In this document: positions 9,329 through 15,804 of the stretch, one piece after another | Layout: the number at the start of each line of letters is the position of its first letter | How positions within the stretch are numbered: the first letter of the stretch is position 1 | Assembly: GCA_913056285.1 (NCBI GenBank) | Contig: CAJXNE010000023.1 | Span: 1-16,763 of the forward strand | Origin: an uncultured Zetaproteobacteria bacterium | GTDB taxonomy: Bacteria; Pseudomonadota; Zetaproteobacteria; Mariprofundales; Mariprofundaceae | Length of the DNA: 16,763 bases | Reading direction: 5' to 3' | Made by a program: the position numbers and the translations under genes | Notes under the pieces: model-generated | What the model saw: only the letters and a program-made list of their open reading frames with translations | Told to the model about the DNA's origin: nothing | Databases searched by the model: none

Positions 9329-10503
9329 CGATCGACCTCCCCAAACACAATATCCTGCGTCCCCAGAATCGCCACCACATCAGCCACCATGTGTCCGCGA
9401 CACATATAATCCAGCGCTTCAATATGAGCGAAACCCGGCGCGCGCACTTTCATGCGGTACGGCTTGTTGGAGCCATCGGATACGATATAAACAGCAAACT
9501 CACCCTTCGGATGCTCGACTGCCTGATATACCTCGCCTTTCGGCACATGATAACCTTCCTGGAAATACTTGAAGTGATGAATCAGCGCTTCCATATCACC
9601 CTTCATCTCGGCGCGTTTCGGACTGGTGAATTTATAATCGTCCACCTTGACCGGCCCGGGATGATTCTCCAGCCATGCCACGCACTGGGCAATAATTTTG
9701 TTGGCCTCAAGCATCTCCTCGACACGCACCAGATAGCGATCATAGCAATCACCGGTGACACCCACAGGAATCTCAAAGTCCACTTTATCATAAGCATCAT
9801 AAGGCTGGGTCTTACGCAAATCCCAGGCAATGCCAGAACCGCGAATCATAGGTCCTGTAAAGCCCCAGTCCAAAGCAGCTTCTTTATCAACTACGGCAAT
9901 ATCCACATTGCGCTGTTTCCATATACGATTCTCCGTCAACAGCGCTTCATACTCGGCCACCAGACCGGGGAAGCGCTCAGTGAATGATTTAATTTTTTCC
10001 AGCAAACCATCCGGCATATCCTTGGAAACACCGCCGGGACGAAAATAAGCCGCATGCATGCGTGCACCGCTGACCTCTTCATAGAAATCAAAAATATCCT
10101 CGCGCTCACGGAAACAATAGAGAAATACCGTCATCGCGCCGATATCCAGTGCCACAGCACCGAGCCACATGCAGTGATTAAGAATACGTGTTAATTCGGC
10201 AAACATGGTGCGGATATATTGTGCCCGCTCCGGCGCTTCGATACCCAACATTTTTTCGACGCCAAGCGCATAGGCATGCTCGTTGGCCATCATCGACACA
10301 TAATCGAAACGGTCAAAATACGGCACATTCTGCAAATAGGTTTTATATTCAAATAATTTCTCAGTGCCGCGATGCAACAGCCCGATATGCGGATCGGCCT
10401 TCTCTACCACTTCGCCGTCCAGTTCCAACACCAGACGCAACACGCCATGCGCATGCGGATGCTGCGGACCAAAGTTCAGCGTATAATTCTTAATCTCAGC
10501 CAC
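9325..10503 (-). CDS. nuoD: NADH-quinone oxidoreductase subunit D (49 kDa, quinone site)
   Basis: Peripheral-arm subunit derived from the large subunit of [NiFe] hydrogenases; with NuoB it forms the quinone reduction site. It has 392 residues. The N-terminal motif LNFGPQHPHAHGVLRLVLEL includes the quinone-site histidine loop (H15 and H19); the residue at 17 is His where most homologues have Ala. Downstream come HIGLLHRGTEKLFEYKTYLQ and DYVSMMANEHAYALGVEK, and the C terminus ends with DIVFGEVDR, the typical end of the family. It is separate from nuoC, unlike the fused NuoCD of E. coli. The start is GTG at 10503 (GGGGG about six bases upstream), overlapping the nuoC end by eight bases. Confidence 0.98.
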   Translation of the reverse strand: MAEIKNYTLNFGPQHPHAHGVLRLVLELDGEVVEKADPHIGLLHRGTEKLFEYKTYLQNVPYFDRFDYVSMMANEHAYALGVEKMLGIEAPERAQYIRTMFAELTRILNHCMWLGAVALDIGAMTVFLYCFREREDIFDFYEEVSGARMHAAYFRPGGVSKDMPDGLLEKIKSFTERFPGLVAEYEALLTENRIWKQRNVDIAVVDKEAALDWGFTGPMIRGSGIAWDLRKTQPYDAYDKVDFEIPVGVTGDCYDRYLVRVEEMLEANKIIAQCVAWLENHPGPVKVDDYKFTSPKRAEMKGDMEALIHHFKYFQEGYHVPKGEVYQAVEHPKGEFAVYIVSDGSNKPYRMKVRAPGFAHIEALDYMCRGHMVADVVAILGTQDIVFGEVDR

Positions 10504-11128
10504 GATCTACCCCCGGCCATGTGCGATCAATCAACACGCGTTCTTCCAATGCATTCGGACGATATACACAGCGCCACTGCGCTTCATCGAAGAACATCTC
10601 AACGCGACCTGTGAGCGGGAAATCCTTGCGCAAGGGATGCCCTTCAAAACCGTAGTCGGTCAATAAACGGCGCAAATCCGGATGATGGTTAAAGATAATG
10701 CCGTACATATCGAAGGCTTCACGCTCAAACCAGTTCGCTGTCGACCATACTTCGGTCACCGAATCCACCAAATCACGTTGATTGGCACCTACTTTGAGGC
10801 GGATACGTTTATTTTGCGCTACCGACAGCAGGTTATACACCACCTCAAAACGCGGGCTCTCTTGCGGCCAGTCCGGCATTTCCAGCATATCGACGCCGCA
10901 AATATCCATCACCTGTTCAAAAGCATGCTCATTTTTCAAATAATGGCAGGCATCAGCAATACACTCGCGCGCCAGCGTCACCACTGGGCAATCCAAACCC
11001 TCATGAGACTCCAGCACCTGCGCGCCGAACTTCGCCCGCAAACCTGCAATCGCAGCGTTGCCATCCGACACCGCAGCCACACCTATATCGTCCTGTAATT
11101 TCTCTTTCGTCATGGTCTCATCCGACAT
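10496..11128 (-). CDS. nuoC: NADH-quinone oxidoreductase subunit C (30 kDa)
   Basis: Peripheral-arm structural subunit of complex I, 210 residues, holding no cofactor of its own. The diagnostic C-terminal block is ANWFEREAFDMYGIIF (131-146), HPDLRRLLTDYGFEG and HPLRKDFPLTG (164-174), the 30-kDa-subunit signature. The first 30 or so residues are acidic and poorly conserved. The start is ATG at 11128, eight bases after the nuoB stop; its ribosome binding site is weak (TAGG about ten bases upstream). The Met at residue 6, with GGATGAG just upstream, is a possible alternative. The stop lies inside the nuoD start region, giving an eight-base overlap that suggests translational coupling. Confidence 0.96.
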   Translation of the reverse strand: MSDETMTKEKLQDDIGVAAVSDGNAAIAGLRAKFGAQVLESHEGLDCPVVTLARECIADACHYLKNEHAFEQVMDICGVDMLEMPDWPQESPRFEVVYNLLSVAQNKRIRLKVGANQRDLVDSVTEVWSTANWFEREAFDMYGIIFNHHPDLRRLLTDYGFEGHPLRKDFPLTGRVEMFFDEAQWRCVYRPNALEERVLIDRTWPGVDRG

Positions 11129-11136
11129 ATCACAGC

Positions 11137-11613
11137 CTACCGGGAAATGGTGTTAGTACGTTTGATTTTTTCCTGCAGCTGAATAAAGCCATACAACAGC
11201 GCTTCAGCTGTCGGCGGGCAGCCGGGCACATAAATATCCACCGGCACAATACGATCACAGCCACGCGTTACAGAATAGGAATAATGATAATAACCACCGC
11301 CGTTCGCGCATGAACCCATCGAAATCACCCAGCGCGGCTCGGACATCTGGTCGTACACCTTGCGCAGCGCCGGTGCCATCTTGTTACACAGCGTACCAGC
11401 CACCACCATCACATCGGATTGGCGTGGAGACGGACGAAACACAATACCGAAGCGATCCAGATCATAGCGGGCAGCACCCGCATGCATCATTTCCACCGCG
11501 CAACAGGCCAAACCGAATGTCATCGGCCACAATGATCCGGCGCGCGCACCATTGATTAACTTGTCGGCTGTGGTGGTAATAAAGCCTTTTTCAAGTACGC
11601 CCTCTATTCCCAT
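11137..11613 (-). CDS. nuoB: NADH-quinone oxidoreductase subunit B (terminal cluster N2)
   Basis: Peripheral subunit that binds cluster N2, the last Fe-S centre before quinone; 158 residues with the start chosen here. N2 ligands are C37 and C38 (FGLACCAVEMMH), C102 (MGSCANGGGYYH) and C132 (VPGCPPTAEALLYG). The frame can be extended to a GTG at 11634, but ATG at 11613 is preferred. It has AAAGGAG seven bases upstream, it gives the family's usual N terminus MGIEGVLEKGFITTTADKLI, and it leaves only a 10-base overlap with nuoA. The ribosome binding site lies within the last codons of nuoA, so the two are probably translationally coupled. Confidence 0.97.
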   Translation of the reverse strand: MGIEGVLEKGFITTTADKLINGARAGSLWPMTFGLACCAVEMMHAGAARYDLDRFGIVFRPSPRQSDVMVVAGTLCNKMAPALRKVYDQMSEPRWVISMGSCANGGGYYHYSYSVTRGCDRIVPVDIYVPGCPPTAEALLYGFIQLQEKIKRTNTISR

Positions 11614-11975
11614 TGCAAGGCTCCTTTCTTCCACGCATACACATATCCGACCAGCAGAATCACCAGAAACATCACCATTTCAACAAAGCCGAACAGGCCG
11701 ATCTTATCTAGCACAATCGCCCACGGAAACAGAAAAGCACTTTCAAGATCAAAAATTACAAACAGAATCGCCAGCAGGTAAAAACGCACATCAATCTGCA
11801 AACGCGCATCCTCAAAGGCTTCAAAACCGCATTCATAGGCAGAAAGCTTTTCGGCATTCGGCTTTTGCTCGGACACAAACAGCGTCAACACCAAAGGAAC
11901 CGCGCCCATGCCGATAGCAATTAAAATAAAGATAAATATTGGTGCATATTCGTTGGCGAGATACGCTGCGCCCAT
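11604..11975 (-). CDS. nuoA: NADH-quinone oxidoreductase subunit A
   Basis: Small membrane-arm subunit at the junction with the peripheral arm and first gene of the operon; 123 residues with three membrane helices (about 11-34, 65-88 and 97-114). The loop between helices 1 and 2 carries the conserved SAYECGFEAF (45-54), whose Cys49 belongs to the loop that switches conformation in complex I. Helix 2 has the paired acids in FDLESAFLFPWA (D76, E78). The frame extends to a GTG at 11996, but ATG at 11975 is preferred because GGAGGGG lies five bases upstream. The 3' end overlaps nuoB by ten bases. A region with promoter-like signals precedes it. Confidence 0.97.
   Translation of the reverse strand: MGAAYLANEYAPIFIFILIAIGMGAVPLVLTLFVSEQKPNAEKLSAYECGFEAFEDARLQIDVRFYLLAILFVIFDLESAFLFPWAIVLDKIGLFGFVEMVMFLVILLVGYVYAWKKGALQWE
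11621..11627 (-). promoter_or_regulatory. Ribosome binding site of nuoB inside nuoA
   Basis: AAAGGAG on the minus strand, seven bases before the ATG at 11613. It is read as codons near the 3' end of nuoA and decides the nuoB start against the upstream GTG at 11634. Confidence 0.85.
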
Positions 11976-11980
11976 CAAAA

Positions 11981-11987
11981 CCCCTCC
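11981..11987 (-). promoter_or_regulatory. Ribosome binding site of nuoA
   Basis: GGAGGGG on the minus strand, five bases before the ATG at 11975. This decides the nuoA start; the GTG at 11996 has no such site. Confidence 0.85.
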
Positions 11988-12028
11988 AAAACTCACGATC
12001 CCTGAACCAAGCCTCGAAAATAAGGTGT

Positions 12029-12048
12029 GCTTGCTAACACCGGCAAGC
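12029..12048 (-). repeat. Short inverted repeat in the nuo leader
   Basis: Perfect 6-bp arms GCTTGC (12029-12034) and GCAAGC (12043-12048) around an 8-base loop, between the candidate nuo promoter and nuoA. It may be a small leader hairpin or half-sites for a regulator. There is no following T tract in either direction, so it is not an intrinsic terminator. Confidence 0.4.
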
Positions 12049-12060
12049 TATGCAGTCAAG

Positions 12061-12080
12061 TTTATGAAGCCTTTATGAAG
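12061..12080. repeat. Tandem 9-bp direct repeat, 11-bp period, upstream of nuoA
   Basis: TTTATGAAG occurs at 12061-12069 and again at 12072-12080, so the copies are one helical turn (11 bp) apart. On the minus strand this reads CTTCATAAA twice with GG between. Direct repeats at 11-bp period are the usual binding geometry of OmpR/PhoB-family regulators such as PhoB and ArcA; that a regulator binds here is inference. The repeats lie just downstream of the predicted start site of the candidate promoter at 12091-12120. Confidence 0.5.
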
Positions 12081-12090
12081 AACTCTTAAC

Positions 12091-12120
12091 CTTATAAATC
12101 ATGTGGAAAAATGCCATCAA
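12091..12120 (-). promoter_or_regulatory. Candidate sigma70-type promoter of the nuo operon
   Basis: Minus-strand TTGATG (12120-12115) and TATAAG (12096-12091) are separated by 18 bases, giving 4/6 and 5/6 matches to the -35 and -10 consensus. The predicted start is near 12084, leaving a leader of about 110 bases before nuoA. A second, weaker option has TTGACT at 12059-12054 with poor -10 candidates. Read-through from the cyclase gene is also possible because no clear terminator separates them. Confidence 0.4.
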
Positions 12121-12159
12121 CAAGGCGATTTTTAACCAAAGGGCTGATTGAATATCAGG

Positions 12160-12167
12160 TTCATAAA
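12160..12167. repeat. Inverted third copy of the nuo leader repeat core
   Basis: TTCATAAA on the plus strand is the reverse complement of TTTATGAA, the core of the tandem repeat at 12061-12080. It lies immediately next to the cyclase stop codon and about 40-45 bases upstream of the candidate -35 element. It could be a distal operator or chance in AT-rich sequence. Confidence 0.3.
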
Positions 12168-13037
12168 TTATTTATCCGCCATACTCCAGATGCCAGCCCA
12201 GCCTGGTTTCGGCGGATTCCGGGATAGCAGATCGCAACGATTGGCCATCACCAGCCCGATGCCCAGGCCGAAGTCATGATGCACCTTCAGAAACAGCGCT
12301 TTTGCTGCTACCCAATCGGCGTTGCAATAGCTGGCATAGGCTGCTTCATAATCAGGGATCGACTGAATTTTATCGTCAAACCTGGGGTCATTATCAACCA
12401 GCAACTCATACAGTCTGACCGGCTCACGGAAATTTTTTAAGCACACCCTGTCTATGAAGCGACAGGCGAATCTCGGGTCGGATTTGATATATTCCGCAAT
12501 CTCATGGTAAAAACTTTCCGAGATCAAAATGCGGGCGTCGTAGAGTTTGGATCGACCTTCAATGCGAGCCGCTTCATGCACCCCTATACCAATCGGATGA
12601 GCACGCTGGTCCAGGTAATAATAAACCATCGCAATATGACCAATCGTAATGCCAAAGCCGAGGTCAATACTCGGACGGTTAACACCGGTGCATGTTGCGT
12701 CATTATAGTTACGCATACGCTGTGTCAGGCGATAGATATTTTCCATGATGTATCTTGTATTGTCTTCGGGAAAGATGGCCATCAATCCATCGCCATAAAT
12801 CTCAGTATGCGTTTGTTCATGCCCGAGGTACAGGTATTCGTAAGATGTTTTATGGACATCAAAAATAAACTGCTCGTAGCTGATCGCCTGCCCGGCTGCG
12901 ACATTGGCGTTACGGAACTTGCCCTGCTCGAAATTCAGCAGGATTTCAGTCGAATCGCGCAAATCGCAGAACATGATGATCCGATTTGATTTTTCAGCAG
13001 CCTGTTGATGCTCGCGTTCGTCTACTACCTGATCCAT
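12168..13037 (-). CDS. Class III adenylate/guanylate cyclase homologue, cytoplasmic
   Basis: Predicted class III nucleotide cyclase, 289 residues, with no membrane segment or N-terminal sensor domain. The metal aspartates are D25 in IIMFCDLRDST and D83 in IYGDGLMAIFP. GFGITIGHIA (127-136) and GIGVHEAARIEG (150-161) follow, the latter equivalent to the family's GDxVNxAARLEG. R158 is kept, but the transition-state Asn is His154, the purine-selecting Lys is Glu79 as in guanylate cyclases, and its partner position is about His147. The C-terminal 70 residues (YEAAYASYCNADWVAAKALF, ending PPKPGWAGIWSMADK) resemble the TPR-like tail found after bacterial cyclase domains. The start is ATG at 13037 with GGGAG about ten bases upstream, 51 bases after purH. 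Substrate and activity are uncertain; it could be a degenerate or regulatory cyclase. Confidence 0.8.
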   Translation of the reverse strand: MDQVVDEREHQQAAEKSNRIIMFCDLRDSTEILLNFEQGKFRNANVAAGQAISYEQFIFDVHKTSYEYLYLGHEQTHTEIYGDGLMAIFPEDNTRYIMENIYRLTQRMRNYNDATCTGVNRPSIDLGFGITIGHIAMVYYYLDQRAHPIGIGVHEAARIEGRSKLYDARILISESFYHEIAEYIKSDPRFACRFIDRVCLKNFREPVRLYELLVDNDPRFDDKIQSIPDYEAAYASYCNADWVAAKALFLKVHHDFGLGIGLVMANRCDLLSRNPPKPGWAGIWSMADK

Positions 13038-13055
13038 ATCGATATTGCTCCCAAC

Positions 13056-13087
13056 CGTTCGCTGGTCATGCCTGATGAATGCGAACG
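13056..13087 (-). repeat. Inverted repeat between purH and the cyclase gene
   Basis: Perfect 7-bp arms CGTTCGC (13056-13062) and GCGAACG (13081-13087) enclose 18 bases, starting right after the purH stop. The long loop and missing T tract make it a poor intrinsic terminator. It may attenuate or stabilise a purH-cyclase transcript, or be chance. Confidence 0.35.
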
Positions 13088-13088
13088 A

Positions 13089-14645
13089 TTAATGGCGAAA
13101 GTGACGAATGCCTGTGAATACCATGGCAATGTTGTGCTCATTGGCAGCGGCAATCACTTCCTCATCACGAATCGAACCACCCGGCTGAATCACAGCAGTT
13201 GCTCCGGCTTCGGCCAGCGCATCAACACCGTCCCGGAATGGGAAAAAGGCATCAGATGCGACCGCAGAGCCCTTAATCGCTTCACCGCCATGGTGTGCGG
13301 CAATGCGGGTGGAGTTGACCCGGTTCATCTGCCCTGCGCCGACGCCCAGCGTCGTGCCAGCCTTGGCAAAGACGATGGCATTGGATTTCACATGCTTGGC
13401 GACAGACCATGCAAATAACATATCGATCCATTCCTGTTCGGTTGGAGCTCGTTTGGTGATGACCTTGCAAGCATTGCGATCAAGAATATGGGCGTCGCGA
13501 TCCTGCACCAGCAAACCGCCATTGACGCGTTTGAATTCAAGACCGCCGCGTACTGGTTTGGCAGAAGGCGCCAGCATCAGACGTAGATTTTTGCGCTCTT
13601 TCAATACCGCACGCGCGCCTTCGGAAAATCCAGGTGCAATCACCACCTCCATAAAGGTTTCGGCAATCAGTCTGGCAGTGGCTTCGGTGAGTTCACGATT
13701 AAATGCAGCAATGCCGCCGAAGGCCGAAACTGAATCAGCCGCGCGGGCGCGCTCATAAATTTCGGACTGCGTGCCGCCGCCCATGGCTACACCGCACGGG
13801 TTGGCGTGTTTGACAATCACCACGGCCTCATCAGTCAAATCGCGTACCAGTGCGAATGCTGCATCGGAGTCGGCGATATTATTATAGGAAATCGCTTTAC
13901 CCTGCAAAACAGGACAGTCGGCCAGCGACAGACCGGAATCTTCAGGGTCGGCATAGAATGCGCCGGACTGATGCGGGTTCTCACCATAACGCAGTTCGTC
14001 GGCGGTCTTGATAAACTGGCGGGTAAAGATATCCGGGAAAGCGCGCTTTGTGCCATCATCGTTGAGCGCAGAAAAGTGATTGGCGATGGCGCCATCGTAG
14101 GCGGCCGTGTGGGCGAATGCCTTGACGGCCAGCGCCCGACGACATGATTCATCCAGCGCATCATTCGCCATCGCATCGAGCACCATGGCGTAATCGGATG
14201 GATCGACCACAATGGTGACGAATTTATGATTTTTGGCCGAAGCGCGCACCATGCAGGGGCCACCGATATCGATGTTTTCAATCGCATCGGAAATGGTACA
14301 ATCTTGTTTGGCGACAGCCTCGCGGAACGGATATAGATTCACACAGACCAGATCAATCCGCTCAATATCGTGCTCGGCCATCGAGGCAAGATCTCCGTCG
14401 TTATCGCGTCGTGCCAGAATGCCGCCATGCACTTTCGGATTCAGGGTTTTAACGCGCCCGTCCATCATTTCCGGAAAACCGGTGTAATCAGAGACATCGC
14501 GGCAGGCAATACCTTGTTCGCGCAGCAATTTCGCCGTGCCGCCAGTGGAAAGAATGCGAATGCCGCGTTCTGCCAGGGCTCGGGCAAAGTCTGCCACGCC
14601 TGTTTTATCTGAAACGCTGATTAATGCCTGCTGAATAGAAGCCAT
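13089..14645 (-). CDS. purH: Bifunctional AICAR transformylase / IMP cyclohydrolase
   Basis: Catalyses the last two steps of de novo purine synthesis: formylation of AICAR with 10-formyl-THF, then ring closure to IMP, in the cytoplasm. It has 518 residues, a normal bacterial length. The N-terminal IMP cyclohydrolase (MGS-like) domain shows ALISVSDKTG (7-16), ILSTGGTAKLL, GRVKTLNPKVHGGILARR (63-80), CVNLYPF and IDIGGPCMVRASAKNH. The C-terminal transformylase domain shows LRYGENPHQ (218-226), SYNNIADSDAAF and VIVKHANPCGVA with the catalytic pair K279/H280. It ends with PGGSIRDEEVIAAANEHN and TGIRHFRH. The start is ATG at 14645 with CGGAG about eight bases upstream. No purine-repressor or riboswitch signature was recognised in front. 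The next gene downstream is the cyclase, not purD. Confidence 0.98.
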   Translation of the reverse strand: MASIQQALISVSDKTGVADFARALAERGIRILSTGGTAKLLREQGIACRDVSDYTGFPEMMDGRVKTLNPKVHGGILARRDNDGDLASMAEHDIERIDLVCVNLYPFREAVAKQDCTISDAIENIDIGGPCMVRASAKNHKFVTIVVDPSDYAMVLDAMANDALDESCRRALAVKAFAHTAAYDGAIANHFSALNDDGTKRAFPDIFTRQFIKTADELRYGENPHQSGAFYADPEDSGLSLADCPVLQGKAISYNNIADSDAAFALVRDLTDEAVVIVKHANPCGVAMGGGTQSEIYERARAADSVSAFGGIAAFNRELTEATARLIAETFMEVVIAPGFSEGARAVLKERKNLRLMLAPSAKPVRGGLEFKRVNGGLLVQDRDAHILDRNACKVITKRAPTEQEWIDMLFAWSVAKHVKSNAIVFAKAGTTLGVGAGQMNRVNSTRIAAHHGGEAIKGSAVASDAFFPFRDGVDALAEAGATAVIQPGGSIRDEEVIAAANEHNIAMVFTGIRHFRH

Positions 14646-14757
14646 GAGGAATACTCCGGAATGTAATTTGAAGGGAGCGGCAAGCTACGCGCTGATTGAT
14701 TGTGTGCAACCGAAATGACCAGCAAAGTGAATAGGCAAGCGGTAAAGGACGGGCAGC

Positions 14758-14784
14758 CAAATCAAAAACGCACAGCTTGATTTG
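14758..14784. repeat. Hairpin D upstream of purH
   Basis: Perfect 8-bp arms CAAATCAA (14758-14765) and TTGATTTG (14777-14784) with an 11-base loop. It lies 3 bases from the next hairpin. There is no T tract after it on either strand. Function unknown. Confidence 0.6.
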
Positions 14785-14787
14785 TAA

Positions 14788-14817
14788 GCAAAGGCAAAAC
14801 CGCGCTTTTGCCTTTGC
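14788..14817. repeat. Hairpin C upstream of purH (12-bp perfect stem)
   Basis: Perfect 12-bp arms GCAAAGGCAAAA (14788-14799) and TTTTGCCTTTGC (14806-14817) around the six-base loop CCGCGC. This is the strongest stem in the window. No T-rich tail follows on either strand, so it is not a standard intrinsic terminator. It could be RNA structure or a large operator-like palindrome. Confidence 0.7.
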
Positions 14818-14820
14818 GAA

Positions 14821-14849
14821 CTGATTACAGGCAGGATGCCTTTAATCAG
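14821..14849. repeat. Hairpin B upstream of purH
   Basis: Outer arms CTGATTA (14821-14827) and TAATCAG (14843-14849) and inner arms GGCA (14830-14833) and TGCC (14837-14840) form a two-part stem with a small internal loop and a GGA tip (plus strand). It lies 3 bases from hairpin C and 14 from the terminator hairpin. Confidence 0.55.
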
Positions 14850-14863
14850 CGTCTCCAAAAGCA

Positions 14864-14887
14864 GAAAGGGCGCATAAGCGCCCTTTC
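14864..14887 (-). terminator. Probable intrinsic terminator of the cytochrome c gene
   Basis: A perfect 10-bp stem, GAAAGGGCGC (14864-14873) and GCGCCCTTTC (14878-14887), with a four-base loop, begins 27 bases after the cytochrome stop codon. On the minus strand it is followed by TGCTTTTGG, a short T-rich tail. Stem strength and position fit termination; the tail is only moderate. Confidence 0.7.
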
Positions 14888-14914
14888 CATGATACATCAA
14901 CGATGTATGCGGGT

Positions 14915-15757
14915 TTACAAGGTTTTCAGAAAAGCAATCAGATCCGCCTGTTTCTGCGGGTCACAAATCCGCTGTGGTGGCATCTTTGTTCTTGCCGCAG
15001 GATTGCCAGACAACACTTTAATGGCTTTTTTGGAATTACAGTCCCACATGGCGATATGCTCTGCGGTCCATACCCAACCGCCAGCTGCAAGATCAGCGCT
15101 GTATTTCATATCCGGCATGATACCCGCCTTGCGCCCGACAATGCCTTTCAGGCCAGGCCCGACTTTCTTTTTGGCAGTAAAATTATGGCAAGCAGCACAT
15201 TTTTTAGCTAGCGATTTGCCTTTGACTGCATCGCCAGATGGGCCGGCAGCAACAACCGGAACAGCTGGAGCCGCGGGATGACTAATAGCCACGGGTTTCG
15301 GTATCGGGGATGCTTTTACGGCCGCAACATGTTTCTGCATCGGAACAGAGCTGGCTGGAACAGGAGCAGGCATTTTCTTGTCGGTAGCTGCTTTTACAGC
15401 GGCTTGTGCGGTTTCTGCCGAAGCGACACTGGCCGCTTCCGGTTTATTGGAAGCCATAGCAGCAGGCTGCATCGTTTTAAGTTTATCCTTTATTTTATCG
15501 CCGGACTCCTGCATGGCCGTCTTCAGGGTTTGCGCTGCATGAGTCTCCGCGGGTTTGGTTACAGCTACTGCATCGTTAACAGAAGCCACAGCATGAGACT
15601 GTTCGGCTGCCGCTTGTTGCGACTGAACAGGTGTTGCATCGGAAGCCGTACTAGCGCTGGCAGCAGCTGCCGGTGCTTTGGTCGCCGGCGCCTTGTCATT
15701 TTGACAGGCGGTAATTGCCAATGATGCCAGCAACAGAATAAACAAATTCTTTTTCAT
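14915..15757 (-). CDS. Lipoprotein cytochrome c with long Ala/Pro-rich tether
   Basis: Single-haem c-type cytochrome, 280 residues, predicted to be anchored in a membrane on the periplasmic side. The N terminus MKKNLFILLLASLAITAC is a lipoprotein signal with lipobox Cys18; Gln19 at +2 suggests outer-membrane sorting under the E. coli Lol rule. Residues 19 to about 173 are a low-complexity linker rich in Ala, Pro, Lys and Ser. The last 105 residues form a class I cytochrome domain with CAACH (C187, C190, H191), GPGLKGIVGRKAG and a likely axial Met259 in TKMPP. Two extra cysteines, C240 and C265, flank that Met. The start is ATG at 15757 (GGAGG seven bases upstream) and not the in-frame TTG before it. 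It follows mscS by 47 bases. Its redox partner cannot be told from the sequence. Confidence 0.9.
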   Translation of the reverse strand: MKKNLFILLLASLAITACQNDKAPATKAPAAAASASTASDATPVQSQQAAAEQSHAVASVNDAVAVTKPAETHAAQTLKTAMQESGDKIKDKLKTMQPAAMASNKPEAASVASAETAQAAVKAATDKKMPAPVPASSVPMQKHVAAVKASPIPKPVAISHPAAPAVPVVAAGPSGDAVKGKSLAKKCAACHNFTAKKKVGPGLKGIVGRKAGIMPDMKYSADLAAGGWVWTAEHIAMWDCNSKKAIKVLSGNPAARTKMPPQRICDPQKQADLIAFLKTL

Positions 15758-15764
15758 CAATATG

Positions 15765-15769
15765 CCTCC
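15765..15769 (-). promoter_or_regulatory. Ribosome binding site of the cytochrome c gene
   Basis: GGAGG on the minus strand, seven bases before the ATG at 15757 and only four before the alternative TTG, which favours the ATG. Confidence 0.8.
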
Positions 15770-15804
15770 ATATTATCTTTTTGAAATCACGACTAATCAA
15801 ATAA

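Noticed and set aside
12041..12050. Ten-base sequence CGGCAAGCTA shared by the nuoA leader (12041-12050) and the purH leader (14678-14687)
   Set aside because: A single shared 10-mer without symmetry in the purH copy or other context; likely chance, though a genome-wide count would settle it.
12121..12167. Terminator after the cyclase gene
   Set aside because: Only a 5-bp stem (CTGAT/ATCAG) is present without a clear T tail on the coding strand, too weak to call.
14646..14820. Purine-related riboswitch (ZTP/pfl) or PurR operator upstream of purH
   Set aside because: The conserved pfl core was not found, and the long stem at 14788-14817 does not match the 16-bp PurR palindrome with its central CG.
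14685..14900. Minus-strand open frame of 71 codons between the cytochrome c gene and purH
   Set aside because: It would begin at TTG with no ribosome binding site and run through the terminator and all of the hairpins; the translation resembles no family I know.
15772..15800. TTGATT-17-GATAAT as a promoter for the cytochrome c gene
   Set aside because: The elements look good, but the transcript would start within the GGAGG ribosome binding site, leaving the message without it. It may be chance in AT-rich sequence.
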